DNA of 64,000 bases from Sinotaia quadrata (Eukaryota > Mollusca > Gastropoda > Architaenioglossa > Viviparidae). The stretch covers positions 11,687,501 through 11,751,500 of the forward strand of contig CM054182.1 in the NCBI GenBank assembly GCA_028829895.1, in the 5' to 3' direction. Under the pieces are notes generated by a model. It had not been told where the DNA came from and did no database searches. It worked only from the letters and a program-made list of their open reading frames with translations. Positions 46,736-59,879 of this stretch are shown here, piece by piece. The position numbers were made by a program, and so were the translations under genes. Every line of letters starts with the position of its first letter. The stretch's first letter is position 1.

Positions 46736-47296
46736 ATGTTATGTAGTCTGGATAATTAGCGTAGATGTACTCTTTATGGGGTTATGTGTGGTGCGTGATT
46801 GTTGGGGATTGGGGCAATTTGCTTTCTTGAGTAGTGTAAAGTGGGGGTGGCGATAGTCAGTTTGTGGAGGTTCCGTTTCATTTGCTGTTTTTGAAAACGT
46901 TTTTTCATAACTTGGTTTTGTACGTGTTTGTGTGCGTGTTGTGTTGTTTGTCGTCTGTCCATTTTGGTGTGTTTTATTTTTCTGGCCCTTTTACTTAGGT
47001 ATTCTCTTGTGTCCCACTGTGTGATTTCTAAGTGGGTGGTTTTAGGAAATGTGGAGCCGTGTTGTGTTCTATTTGATCATCTTGTGTGCTTCGTCTTTCT
47101 AAGCGGTATAGATGTCTTGTTTGTTTATGGAGTTCTGAGGCGTTGGTGTTTGGTTGTGCATGTGTACTTAATCGTAGTGCTCTAGTTTGTATAGTTTGCA
47201 AATTTCATTTGGGGTTGTTTGTAGCAGTTTAGGACTGCTGCCATAGTCTGGTATAGAGTATAAGAGTATTTTGGTTGCTGATTGTAATGTGTGTCT

Positions 47297-47302
47297 GTGT
47301 GT

Positions 47303-47362
<60 letters not shown>

Positions 47363-47388
47363 TGTGTGTGTAAGAGAGAGAGAGCTCC
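47297..47388 (+). repeat. TG microsatellite with GA tail
   Basis: (TG)n of about 75 bp followed by AGAGAGAGAG. Open frames across it are artefacts of the repeat. Confidence 0.95.
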
Positions 47389-47389
47389 C

Positions 47390-48110
47390 CATTCTCATTA
47401 TGAGTGTATTAATGGTTTTGTTTGTTTTGGTGGGAATGTTCGTGATGTGTTTACTGAAAACACTGACATAAATGCATATGTTTCGCCCAGGTCTGTCTTT
47501 TCACAAGCTAAACATTGCTAGAAAGTACTAGCGTTTACAGGTCTACAGTCTATTAAGTTTGTCCAGTGATCTACATTGGTGTCCTGACACACAGAATAGT
47601 CAGATGGATTACTGTCTGTTGCAGTACCTGGCAGTAGAATTCATTCCTGGAAACGACAACGTGTATTGTAAAATAACAGTTTTAACTCTTTTCAGAAAGA
47701 TAATCAACCGTAACAATAATCCCTCAACGTATGTCTAGTGTGGCAGCACAGCAGGTAAAACAGTTTAATAACCAAACAACACATGAAATAATTGTAGAAT
47801 TAAAAGAAGTGTGAATAAATTATTTGCACATTTATCAATCATTCACAAAGACTAGATTTCTCAGAAAATCTGATACAAGTGTAAGGCAGCAAATGTAATA
47901 CAGATTTAATAGCCAAACATTATATAAAATATTAGTTATACAATAACAAGAAAATTGAATAAAGCATTTTGTGTTTTTATCTCATGAAAGTTTAGTCGAC
48001 CAGATTTTTCCTTAATACAACAAGATTTAAAGCAAAACATGCTTTTTCATGTTTCACGAAACAAAAGTGAAAAGTTATGGAGTGAATTAATTGATATAAT
48101 TTCCACCTTT
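47390..48110. other. Unique DNA, no gene seen
   Basis: AT-rich, no supported feature. Confidence 0.4.
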
Positions 48111-48114
48111 ATAG

Positions 48115-48285
48115 GCAAGAATTGAATCCTAGACAAATAATTGAATCCTAGGCAAATAATTCAATCATAAGCAAATAATTGAATTATAGGCAAATAATTC
48201 AATCATAAGCAAATAATTGAATTATAGGCAAATAATTCAATCATAAGCAAATAATTGAATTATAGGCAAATAATTCAATCATCTA
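48115..48285. repeat. 38-bp minisatellite, ~4.5 copies
   Basis: Alternating half-units AGGCAAATAATTCAATCATA and AGCAAATAATTGAATTAT. The AATAATTCAAT and AATAATTGAAT halves form partial inverted repeats (ATTCAAT/ATTGAAT). Confidence 0.88.
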
Positions 48286-48665
48286 TCATACGTTTTCTAA
48301 CACCTCGTGAGTTTCTGATTCCACTTGACAAATTAAATCATTCACTTTTCATATTGATCATAATTTTTCTGTCCAATTAACTAATTTATTTTCTAAACGA
48401 AAAAGAAACGTTATGGCTTAGGTATAAAACAGAAGCAAAGAAGATGGCGTCTTAAAATAGCAACATTTTTGTGGATATTACGCTCTGTCAAATTATTAAA
48501 TTATATAAATATGCAAGCACAATCTTTCGCATTTACAAGAACGAAGTACGAGAAGAAGAAAACAATTATTTTAATGCAGTTACCAACCAGCGATTATTTC
48601 CATCAATAACTGGAGATCGAAACTTTACTTACTATCTCAAGACTGCAGAATTTGCTTGCAGTATA

Positions 48666-48740
48666 TAAAAGTAGTAGTAGTAGTAATAGTAGAAGTAATA
48701 GCAACAGCGGTAGTAGTATAGAAGTATTAGTAGTATGCAG
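48666..48740 (+). repeat. Imperfect TAG trinucleotide repeat
   Basis: AGTAGTAGTAGTAGTAATAGTAG and variants over about 70 bp. Confidence 0.8.
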
Positions 48741-50117
48741 TTGATGATGACGATGTGGTTTGATCCGGAACTGACAAAAAGTTTTTTTTATTATCAAGCT
48801 GTTTTGTATTCTTTTTGTGTATGTAAAGCGTCATTATTTATTGATGTCGATTAAAAATATATATATGTGTGCCACACCTCCATCCAATTTATTTGCGTCA
48901 TACCCCCCACGTTTTATTTCTTTCGCCTAGTGCATCATGGAACTGTTGTGCATTGGCAAGGTCATGTGAATTAATTTTTAATATTTATGTCCTGGTGTCA
49001 CAGTCAACGTACAGCTATTGTATGTTCGAACGTCATGCAAAAGGACAGACAACAGATGCGAAAACTGCAAGTCTATACCCTTTCACCCGTAATCTTGACG
49101 AAGAAAACTCTACCCAGAATGAGATGACGACAAAACAATATTCTCTGTAAGAAACAGTATATGTGCACATGCGTACGATGGTAAGTTAATAAATTGAATG
49201 AATTTAAGTAAGACATCAAAACACTTTATTCTAGAAACGTACACATATGCTAATTTTTTTTAATGTTTTTACCTCCTTTCTCGATACAGTTAGTCCATCG
49301 ACTAAAAACTTTTAAAATTTCATCAGAGAAAAAGGTTTGATAAAGAAGCCATTAAATCAAGCTAGGCGTCTATAGCATCTCTGAAGTTGTGCCCCTTTAA
49401 TGCACTTTCAAGTGGACAAAACTTGTGCAACCATTTCTGAAATTACGCTCCTCTTAGTGCATGTTTAAGTAGACCCAGCTTGTGCGACTATTTTTGAAAT
49501 TACTCCCCTTTAGTGCACCTTTAACTGGACCAAACTTGTGCAACCATTTCTGAACAATTCACTCCTTCCTTTTACATTTTATTGGTGATAAACAACTGTC
49601 GCCATATTGCACACTCCTTCGACAGTAAAATTCAATTGCTTTATCTCCACATGAACAGTAATAAAAAAACGAAAGATCACAGTTTTTCCGCAATACACTC
49701 TCATAAAGGGGACCGCTGTTTTGGAAACTGAATGTCAGAGTTAACATTACCAGCTTCATACGGAACTGCGAATACTACATGTTCAGACATGCAACAATTG
49801 AGGGTAGATTGTAATGAGGGTGTTTAGTAGTGAGGGTACGTAGTAATGAGTACATAACGTACATAACTGGCAAAGGTAAATTCACATTATTAGTAACTTA
49901 CATTCGTACATAATACATACACACCAGACACGCACATCTCTCTCACACATACGCACACTCATATATATATATATATACAAAAATTATAAGATAATAAAAA
50001 AGAAGCATAAACATAAAAATCCTACACCTTACAGGTAACGAAACTGATAATATGGCCGTCACAGGGTTTCACGTATGAATTGCTTGCATAGAATAGTTCT
50101 ATTCTTGCATTGTAAAT
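48741..50117. other. Intergenic DNA with short degenerate repeat
   Basis: At 49380-49555 about three diverged units with TTGTGCAACCATTTCTGAAATTAC and CCTTTAGTGCAC. A TA run at 49963-49976. No gene. Confidence 0.5.
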
Positions 50118-51745
50118 TTGTCTATCCATATTTCTAGACCTATTTTTGTTATATAAATTGTTAAATTGTCAAAGTGACCCTACCTTGGGCACTCCTTATA
50201 ATGGTATTTTTTCTAAGTGTTAAAATTGGAAGAGAATAAGTCAGTTGGAGGATAAGCTAGAAATTGCTGTTGTGCAATCCAAACCGGTTTCAAATGGATG
50301 AGTAGTTTTTCTGATTAATAGTCTCACACTTGTTCATAACAAATTCAATTCATGGCCCGGGGATGGCCTGGAAGATTTTTTGTTGAAGAAGTACTTTATT
50401 CTAATCACTTTGAATTTGAACATAACTCGGGTCCAGACATAAAGGCGATCATTAGCTTATGGTTAGTTAACTGACTGATAAAGAAAGAATTGACTTAGAA
50501 ATATTTTGTACGATTTGCTATTGAACTATGATTTGAATTGAAGAATGCTTTATGTAACTGAACCATTATTTTTATATGTTCATTAATTTGATTTCATTAT
50601 ACCTGTGAATTTTGATTGATGCTATATTTCTTACGCTGTGGGTGTATATCGGGCTTTGTAAGTTGAGAATGTATGTAAGAGAAAGGAATTTAGAGATGAA
50701 ATATGCCTGAAATTTAGTGCTGACTTAATTTGACTTTTGTCACGTCATGCTGCAGTGACTACTGTACTCTACTTGATTACACACTTGATTGGTGTGTGGA
50801 TCCAGCTTTGTCGTCAACTTATCAGTAAAACGTGTTGCTGTAAGTTGATTCCTGTGAATTCCATTCGAGAGCCAATATGGCAGAAATTTATGGTGTTAGT
50901 TTGGTCTCGAGAATTCATGAAGATCATTTTGAACATTCCTTGTGGTGTTTCAGTGAATGCTCACGAAGATTCTACAACATCCTGTGTGATGTAATTTGAT
51001 AGTACATACGAGGTTCGGGATGATTCTCCCAGGTGTGCTTGTGACTGCATTAAAGATTCTGGAACACTTGTGTCACGTGTCTAGAAGGATCACGTGGTCC
51101 CTCGCCTGAGTAAGAAAAACAGTGACTGGTTGCAAACTGCATGATTGAGAACAAGTGCAGGTGACAACCTCCATCTTTAAAATGTTTATATGCATTGACT
51201 TTAAATATTTCTCTAAACTCCTCTCATTTCTGTGATGATATCCATGAACTTGATTATATATTTATGTTATTGACTGCTTATGTCTATGCTTAGGTAAACT
51301 GAACGATTGTTGAGAGTTAATTGAACATTGTTGTGAAGTGATGTACATGGTAATGCTCTTTTGATTATATTCATATGCTGCACATTTGATTGTTGATTTC
51401 ATAAATTTATTGACCTTCTTACACATATTGATAACCATATGCTGGAGAAGACATAGGTGGATAGTGGTTCGCTAAATATAGAATAAAAGATAGATTTATC
51501 TTCTCCTTTAGTAAGAAATGTCCAGTTGTGGAAATATTGTCTGGCGGTAAATACTTGTCTCTAGTGTTTGTGGAAGAGAGAAAACGTTCACAGCGCCTGC
51601 ATATTCTCCAAGTGAGAGAGAGGAGTGGTGTCTTCTGGAGAATTATTAGTTACATAAATTAAGATTCTCATCACTTGTAATTAGTTATGGGTGATTGAAT
51701 AATAATAATAATCATAACCAATAAATAGGTGTCGTAGGCGTCACA
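50118..51745 (-). mobile_element. Dispersed ~1.5-kb element, reversed copy
   Basis: Reverse-complement match along its length to the copy at 14637-16090: GGAGTGCCCAAGG near 50190, GCAATCCAAACCGGTTT near 50275, and the head (CTCCTTTAGTAAGAAATG, AAGTGAGAGAGAGG, TAAATTAAGATTCTCATCAC) at 51480-51690. It ends GGCGTCACACATTG at about 51745. The internal open frame 50737-50994 lacks recognisable domains. No duplicated target site was confirmed. Confidence 0.65.
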
Positions 51746-52720
51746 CATTGAAACTCAAGTGCCTGGGTGTTTAATGTAAATACCGACTCAAACCTGGTAA
51801 TTTACTTTAGTTGTTCCATGATTGAAATGTAACACCTCCACTAGGCGCATGAAACTAAATGTAATATAACACAACCAAATGATTCCTCATGCAAAATAAC
51901 AACATCTAACACAATATCTGTTTAAAAACGAGAAACCAAAATCAATACATAAGCAATATTTTTTTTAATGGTACAAAGACAATGATATCCTTGCTGATGA
52001 AAACGATGTGTCTTGTTGAAGAGTTCGTACTAAAAACGACATGATCTTGATTTCTATAGCATGACACGTTCAGAAACAAAGCACACAATATGCAACAGCA
52101 CAAAGTGCAAAAACAAAAGAGTGTATATTTACAGATGTAGCAAACAACACACTCAGAACTGCACTATTCTTAGTGTTGGTGGGAAAAGATGTTTAAAAGT
52201 TGAATTAGTATAAAATTCATGGCAATACTGACTTCCATGAAGGCAAAAGTTAATGAAGACAGAATGATGACCTCCTATTGTGGTGTTCATTATGCTGAGG
52301 AAATGAAAGAAAAATGAAGAGGTGGAGACAAATTATACAAGCTATAGATGACTGAGGTCAGACAGGTTCTTTTATGTTTGAATATGTCAGTAAAACAGCA
52401 GCACGAGGAAATCTTGTGTTTAAGTGGTTCTGTTGTGAACAAAGTAAATTGGGTTGGGAGTGGAAAAGATTGGCGTAATGACTTTTAAGAGTCCAAGAAT
52501 ATTCCATGCAGCGGTGTTGAACTCTGAAGTTTCTGCTGCAGACAGTGCAATGAACCAGAAAGAAAAAGCATGAGCAATGATCTAATTTTGGACAGCATAA
52601 AAAACAACAACAAAACAATCAAGAATTTTGTGTCTTCAACTGAAAAAAGGTTTGGGATAGAGCGTATTCATCTACGTCTAAATTACTTCCCCTGGTTTCA
52701 TAAGTCACACTGTAGGACAA
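51746..52720. other. Unique DNA, no gene seen
   Basis: AT-rich, no supported ORF, no repeat recognised. Confidence 0.4.
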
Positions 52721-52721
52721 T

Positions 52722-52955
52722 GCTGCAGGTGTGTATACTTTCAATACAATCTGTACACATAACAAAAATGTTAATCTGTTGGTGTGTGTATACTTTCAAT
52801 ACAATCTGTACATATAAGAAAAATGTTAATCTGTTGGTGTGTGTATACTTTCAATACAATCTGTACATATAACAAAAATGTTAATCTGTTGGTGTGTGTA
52901 TACTTTCAATACAATCTGTACATATAACAAAAATGTTAATCTGTTGGTGTGTGCA
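52722..52955 (+). repeat. ~55-bp minisatellite, ~4 copies
   Basis: Unit TGTGTGTATACTTTCAATAC, then AATCTGTACATATAACAAAAATG and TTAATCTGTTGG; near identical copies. Confidence 0.92.
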
Positions 52956-53102
52956 GGCTTAAGCTGTGAAAGCTATTAGACATATTTTGACTGGATGTTT
53001 ACTGTTGTATGCCTAGGTACCTACATCATGCTACTCATTAAGGAAGCTCGCCAGCAGCCCTAAAAATTCGAAAATAATATAGCGCATAAATAAACTAAAG
53101 CT

Positions 53103-53173
53103 CATGCGTGCAGACCTTGACTTATACATCACTTTGACATGCGTGCAGACCTTGACTTATACATCACTTTGAC
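53103..53173 (+). repeat. Two-copy 37-bp direct repeat
   Basis: CATGCGTGCAGACCTTGACT followed by TATACATCACTTTGA, present twice in succession. Confidence 0.85.
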
Positions 53174-53334
53174 GTCAATGCATAGTAGGCAATTCGTGTT
53201 TCACTCAAAATGCATTTCTCAGTCTGAGTATTAGATTTTAGGACTTTTAATAAATATTCTATTTTGGGAGTTTGGTGGGTTGCATTATGCTGTGTGGTTA
53301 GCTCTCATTTTTTGTAAGGTCTCCTGAAAAGAGA

Positions 53335-53950
53335 CCACACCATGTTTTCTTTCTATAATTCTTCTCTCTTTCTAATTTTTCTCTTGTTCTCTTTTTCTCT
53401 CCCTTGCACAGTGACACATTCTCTCTCTCTCTCTTCACTTATTTTCAGCCTGTTACTTCTTCCAATCCCTTCTTGAATTTATTTATTTTTCACCCTCCCT
53501 TATCTCTCTTTCAACATATTAATTCTCACTTCTCTTTATCTTTTTCATTCTTTCTGACCTTTCCTTATATGATTTCTGTGCACTGTGTATGTCTCAATCT
53601 CTGTCTATTTGTGTGTTTGTCTATGTCTCTCCTCATGTCTTCCATTTTCATTTACCTCTTTCTTTTACTCTTCCATTTATAATTTCTCTCTATCTCTTTT
53701 CTTTCGTTCCTTCTCTTTCATTTCCTCCTCCCATTTTCTTCTATATTTCTCATTTTACTCCATCGTTTTCTCTATTTGCTCTCTTGCGCCCCCTCTCTCT
53801 CTCTTCCTCTTTTTCTCTTTATCTTTCTCTATGTTCTTTGTCTCTCTTTCTCATTCTCTTCCTTTCTTTGTTTATCTCTTTCCCTTCCTTTCCCGATCTC
53901 TTCTCTTTCTTTCTCTATCTCTTTCTCTATGTCTGTTTCTCCCTCTAATT
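53335..53950 (+). repeat. 600-bp polypyrimidine tract
   Basis: Almost pure C/T-rich sequence (TCTCTCTTT variants), giving overlapping Ser/Leu/Phe-rich open frames that are artefacts. It has mirror-repeat character and could form triplex (H-DNA). Confidence 0.85.
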
Positions 53951-55500
53951 AAACACGCCAGTTCCCATGGGTACAAAAGCTGTTAGATCTACTGGTTTAT
54001 GCCTATGCTTTATAAAACAAACTATAAAAAATTGCTATGGTACCAGACCATTACGGAAGCTGTCAGGGGTGACTCCGAAGCAAGCCAGATAATGTGTACA
54101 TAAAATTCTAAACCAAATTTCAATCTTCCTTTAAAATAAAAATTGGCATACTAATATTTAAGATTCCCATGACATTTATATATATCTATATATACCCAAT
54201 TTGTGGCATTTTGTATTAAGGTTCTTACCTGGTGATAAAATAGTATATAAAAAAAAATTATTTTAAGCAATGTATTCTGTAAACTGACATTTACGCGAGA
54301 GAAGACAGGGAAATATCTTTCAAAATAACTGCAGACAAGGCTATCCGCATGCAAGCACATAAGGAATGCCAAACATGAAGCAAGGTCATAAGTCACGAAA
54401 TAACTGACAACAACTGCATGAAAAACATTTATAGCCAAGTATCATCATGCTGGGAACACATTTTACTTAAAAAAAAAAAATGATTTCATTTTCATTGTTG
54501 TCTAATTCAAACCTTTGTGATTGAAAACTGAAGTTTTGAACTCTATTAGTTCAAGGGACTTAATCACAATTTTACTTCTGGGGAGATAACTTGATTGATA
54601 TTAGACCACACCCATGCTTTTTGAAAGTATCTGCCAGACCTTTTATTAAAAAACAAAACTAAAAAATCCCCTACTCCCTGAAAATCTTCAACTTCATTAC
54701 GTACAACTGTCCAGAAATGGTGACAGTTTGGATCCTATGCGCACTTGTTTAAACAACGTGTGAGTGTGTTCACATATTAAAAGTTTGAAGCTGAGCTCAT
54801 TTTTTACAATTATAAACATAAAAGTGAGATCTGGCGCACCTCTTAGGAACTGTAATCTCTACGCTGTATGCCGGCACATGTCCTTACATACTTCTTGCGC
54901 CACCTAGGTGCTAAGTTGAGAAACGCCAATTGTGCTAAGGTCATCAACACCTGTGTGCACTGGGAACACTAGAAGCATGAGCTAGCAGTCACGTGTCATG
55001 CAGAATTTCTATTGGTCAGTCTAAATGCGTGCTTGGAATCAATGGGAAGCTATAAATACATTTCGCCTTGCAAAATCACATACTCCTAAAGGGGTGCTCT
55101 GGTTTCAGTGTGAAATTTAACCCCCAAACCTTGATTTTTAATTTATTCCCAAGACCTATAACCCACCAAACCGGTGCCGGTAATTTGCCTCCACTCAGTC
55201 ACCCACTGGGTGAGTTGGGAGCTAGTGTCGGATTATAAACCTATGTTTTTTCCCCGGATGGGATGGGATGGGTTCCTGTTAAAGGAACCTTTTTTTTCCC
55301 CTTCGTCTTGGTGTGTTGTATTATTGAAGTATCGTCTGGAATCTGGAATGTGCATGTAGTAACTTATATATATTTATTATTTCATCCCAACCCCATTGCA
55401 CCCAGGTCTGTCCTTTTTTACATTCCGTCTGCTTCCCCAGCGATGCTCCCTACCGCCCCACCATTGGTCAATTAAAGTAATGATTGGGAGGACCACCTAA
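53951..55500. other. Intergenic DNA, no gene seen
   Basis: A GC-richer patch at 55080-55480 includes a short GGATGG repeat (55256-55270). No coding support. Confidence 0.4.
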
Positions 55501-55519
55501 ATTTATACAACAAAATTCA

Positions 55520-55860
55520 CAAAGGAAATAAGGAAATAATATTGGATATATAAAAACAACTAATTAAATTATTATAACCAGACAAATAAAATTAAAATCT
55601 AGAGTAAAGAAATAAACAAGTAAAATAGAACAAATAATAAACGAAATGATAAAAGATTAAAAGGAGAAAGGAAACAAAAAGGAAAAAAAATAATAACAAA
55701 TAGAACTGCTAAATAATAAAAAAGAAAAAAAGAGGACAATAAAAAATAAAAAGAGGAAGGAAGAAAAAGACAAGAAGGGTGCTGGATTCTTTTTTTGTTT
55801 TTAAAAAAAAAAAATAATTAAAAAGAAAAATAATAATAATAAATAAAAAAAAAAAGGGGG
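55520..55860 (+). repeat. Polypurine/A-rich tract
   Basis: A-rich with many AAATAAA and AAAAAGAAA runs for about 340 bp, then poly-G. It resembles the tail of a retroposed element but no body is recognised upstream. Confidence 0.6.
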
Positions 55861-56035
55861 ATACACCCGGGCAACAAGAGCTCAGGGTGACAGACAACTT
55901 TGACCGGCCAGGCATGAGGTAATGAGTAAACCACTAAAAACAACTTTGCGGACAGCTGACCAATTGGAAATGATACATAAAAACTAGTTTGACATAGCCA
56001 GTGGGCTAAACCACCCCCTCCCTTTCCCCCACAAC

Positions 56036-56085
56036 CCCCTCACCCAGCGCGAAAGCCGGAAGCGTCCCCTACATTCAATCAATCA
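56036..56085 (+). repeat. Short dispersed motif shared with nested-gene exon
   Basis: CAGCGCGAAAGC followed by CGGAAGCGTCCCCTACATTC matches 22714-22753 except for an 8-bp insertion there, and resembles 8375-8404. It follows a C-rich tract, as the 8.4-kb copy does. Confidence 0.65.
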
Positions 56086-56530
56086 AATCACATACTTTCT
56101 ACACTATGAATATACTGATATTCAGGTAGATTTGTTTTGGTGATTGGGAGCCCTATTTATAATTTGACAACAGATTACAAGTGAAGTGTTCCTTATATTT
56201 GTATATTGTTTGAGATATAATAATTTCCCCCGTCAATTCAAAATAATCGTGCTTTTGCCATTCAGGATCTTTGCGTTAAGCCGTCATATTTTTCAATGCC
56301 CAAAATAAAGAATTTTATTTGTTGTTTTTACTTCGTATTTGCTGTTGTTGTTTGATTTAGTTCGTAATTCTAGTTCCGATTTTTGTTTTTGCAGTTTAAT
56401 TTTGTTCACAAGTTTAGTTGCCACTTTCTTTTAGAAAAGATTCTTGTGCTGTTTGCTTTAGTTCATAATTCTAATTCCCGCTTTCCATTAGGAAAGTTGG
56501 TTATTATTTGCATCATTAATTTTGCAGTGT

Positions 56531-56699
<169 letters not shown>

Positions 56700-56705
56700 A
56701 TTTAT

Positions 56706-58202
56706 GACACCTCTGGGCACCCTTCACTCATTATTATTATTATTTATTAATTAATAACAAATAACTAATTGCAAATGATCGAGAATCTTAATTTATAGTT
56801 ATTAATAGTTCTCCCTCAAGGCCAACGTGTCTCTCACTTGGCGGATTATAAAGGTATCATAAAACTCTACGTTTTACACAATAATAAGAGAGACGTTTTA
56901 CTGTCGCATAATGTTTCTGCAGGTGGAAACTTCTAACTAAAGGAGTAATGAAAATCCATCTTTTATTTATATTTAATGAGCCCCCATCCACCCACTATTA
57001 CTCAACATAAGGCTTTACATATGCACAAGAAGGATAATAAATTTAACAATGCATTTCAACAATCAACAATTAAAAATACAAAAATATAATTAAAACAGTC
57101 TTGACGTTTAAATCTCTTCACAAGAATGTTTGATTAAATGTTAGATATTCATTGAATTTATCCTAACATAGACATCAGTGTAATGGAGCCAAGGCAAATT
57201 ATACTTGACCTCCTTAACCGCATTCAGTCTGTATTGTTATGTTTAGCTTTTTGTGTGGAAGCTGAGTTTTTATTGGCCAGGTATGATGGGAGACATTACT
57301 CGTTTTTGTCACGGTAAACTTGAGAAGTTTCTACCCCCCCCCCCCCAGTGTGTAAGTGTAAGGATACACTGCACTCTGTTAATGTTTGGTGGCAAAGTAT
57401 GCTGACTACATTATACAATTTCTGGTACAAGGAATTAATCGGTAATTGCTACATTGTTGTTCTGCTTAAGGGAGTTAATACAGCTAATACAGTGAAACAC
57501 CCAGATTAGCCTCGAGAAAATAGTGACTCATCAGTGTTCTACAATGTGCAAGAGAAATACGTGAAACTGACACATGCTAGAGACAGCTGCCATCATTGCA
57601 AAGATTATGTACATTGACTATAATGATCTCTCTAAAACTCAGCTCTCATTCCTATAATGAAACCATATCTATGAACTTGATTATATATATATATATGTTA
57701 ATTAGAATGCTGATGTCTATGCTAAGATAAACCTGAATAAGGCCAAACGTTTAATCAAACATTGTTGTGAAATGATACAAATGTCAACGCTCTTTTGATT
57801 GTATTCATATGTTGTATATGTGATTGTTGATATAATAAATGTATTGTTAAATTTATTAACCTTTCTTGCACTTATATTAAAACCTTATGTCGAGAAATAG
57901 TGAATGGATGGGGGGGGGGGGGGGCTCGTTAAATATAAATAAAAGACAGATTTTTATTACTCGTTTAGTAAAAAGTTTCCACCTGTAGAAACATTATCCG
58001 ACAGTAAAACATCTATCGTATTATTGTGTAAAGAGTATAGTTTTACTACACCCTTATAATCCGCTAATTGAGAGACATGTTGGTTTTATGGAAGAATTAT
58101 TAATAACTAAAAATTAAGATTCTCGATCACTTGTAATTAGTTATGTGCTATTAATTAATATTAAATAATAATCATAACGAGTGAAAGGTGCACAGAGGTG
58201 TC
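56706..58202. mobile_element. 1.5-kb element with >300-bp terminal inverted repeats
   Basis: The left 310 bp (56706-57015) and right 315 bp (57890-58202) are inverted repeats, estimated around 80-85% identical by eye: both begin GACACCTCTG-GCACC and share GAATCTTAATTT, TTTACACAATAATA, CAGGTGGAAACTT, TTTTATTTATATTTAA and GAGCCCCC. The 870-bp core has no transposase-like ORF; its right half also matches 51150-51470 in the same orientation. No target duplication was evident. Same family as the copies at 8672, 14637 and 50118, so this may be a non-autonomous foldback-type DNA transposon, or two copies joined head to head. Confidence 0.7.
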
Positions 58203-58950
58203 GCAAAAAGAAACACGAATCAATATTTACTTGGTTGACACTCAGCATACTTGGAACAAAACAAAACTGTCATGCTACTCCAGATCCACACTGACGCACA
58301 ACAATAATTACACGTCATATCAAGGTATTTCCCCTCATAAAAATCGCGTCATAGCAGCAATGCGTAAAGTACGTTTTCATAAACGCCGTGACTGTAGTTG
58401 GTAGAGGTAGTGTATGTAAAAGAATTGCACATTTCTGTGTCTCTTAAAAAAAAACAAAACAAAAAGAAACCATATTCCAGCAAAGTATAAAGAAATAATA
58501 ACGGGGAATAATTGCACAATTAATAAAATAAAGAATGAAATAAAATAGACCTTTAGCGAAATAATTAAATGAAAATAATAAAATATTTAATACTAAATAA
58601 ATATGAAAAGAAGAGCATTCTTAATTCCCATTCACGCACACGCCTTTAATACTTTTTCTTACTGGTCACGTGTTGGTTACCATGGCACCGTTACGTTACT
58701 TCCCTTTTAGTACTACAAGAGTGAACACCCTGTCTCACGCCTTGAAATTAGGTAACTGGAAGCGGACGTTAAACTCAAGTTAATCAACTAACCAGTCAAT
58801 GAAATCGATCCACCATTCAATCAAATCTAATTCACTTTGAATTCTTTATAGGCTTTAGCACTTTATTGCTCTACTTCCACAGAGTATTTTAGGTTACAGA
58901 CCGAAATTAGTAACAATCTGCTCGTTACAGCTGGCAAAAAGTAAGACAAC
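58203..58950. other. Intergenic DNA, no gene seen
   Basis: AT-rich with A-rich runs (58448-58470). Nothing supported. Confidence 0.4.
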
Positions 58951-59503
58951 TAAAGAGCTTGTACACACGAACAACTATAACGAACACAACAAAGAGCGCG
59001 CGGTGTGACTGAAATGCCTCAGACACCTGCACTTATATCCTGTGACCGTGACGCAACGAGTGTCGAGGTTCTTTCGCAACGGAGAGCTGGTACGCTTGTC
59101 TAGAAATCAACACGTATTAATTGCAAATCATGAGCCTGACCTTGTCCAGCATGGCGCAATATTCGCATACAACGCCCACGTAACTTTCTCGGCAAACTGG
59201 AAGAGAAGTTCGTTTCTACTTGAAACTGTTTCTGCCTCAGAAAGCGACCGCGATCCGGCATGTGACGAAGTCAGACTGTCGCAATAGTGTACCCCCACGT
59301 TAAGGGTAGGTAACTGCTCCCTCAAAGCCCGGTTCACTCCGGTCTAGTTCACAGGACTCAGGAGTGACAAGCGGAGAAGATTCTTCAGTGAGAGAGCGGT
59401 GTCGAACGCCCAAAAGCGATTGTTCTGATAAAACAAGTCAGGTTTTTGTTTGCTCAGCAGCCTTGCGGAATATCAGAGACAAATTGTCGACCTAAAAATT
59501 CAG
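58950..59503 (+). promoter_or_regulatory. CpG-richer block, possible 5' exon with donor
   Basis: This block is clearly richer in GC and CpG than the surrounding DNA. It has a TATA-like CTTATATCC at 59031 and ends with AAATTCAG followed by GTAACT (59504), a possible splice donor. It could be a promoter with a non-coding first exon whose gene lies to the right. The 81-codon open frame inside has no recognisable domain. Speculative. Confidence 0.25.
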
Positions 59504-59879
59504 GTAACTGTCTGCATTAACGAATTTTTTTAAAAAATCCTCATCTAATATATTGTTAATTAACTTGTTTTGCATGGGAGTAATTCTGTATTTATAATCT
59601 ACTTTAGTCGACCCTAATGTTTTGATCGCTAAACATAATTCCAGTGTGTCCTAATTTTAGATCATAACTCAATGTTCTTTTTTGTATTGTGTAAATGAGA
59701 GTTTAAAAATTAAAAATGATAGTTAAAATTGCTTATAAAATGTTAAATATGTAAATACAAGGTGTACCCCTAACAAACTTACGTTTTAGGTAACCAATAT
59801 TTGTTATTTTGTTTTTTAAATGTTAATTTATTACTACATGTAGCCGAAAGAAGTAAATATTCAAAATATTTACCGACTG

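Noticed and set aside
47168..47521. Cys/Val- and His/Thr-rich open frames
   Set aside because: They translate a TG microsatellite on both strands.
53404..53986. Ser/Leu/Phe-rich open frames that resemble membrane proteins
   Set aside because: All three overlap in different frames of a C/T tract; the hydrophobic composition follows from the base composition.
59042..59287. 81-codon open frame in the GC-richer block
   Set aside because: No domain, and open frames on both strands overlap; high GC alone lowers stop frequency. Kept only as part of a possible promoter block.
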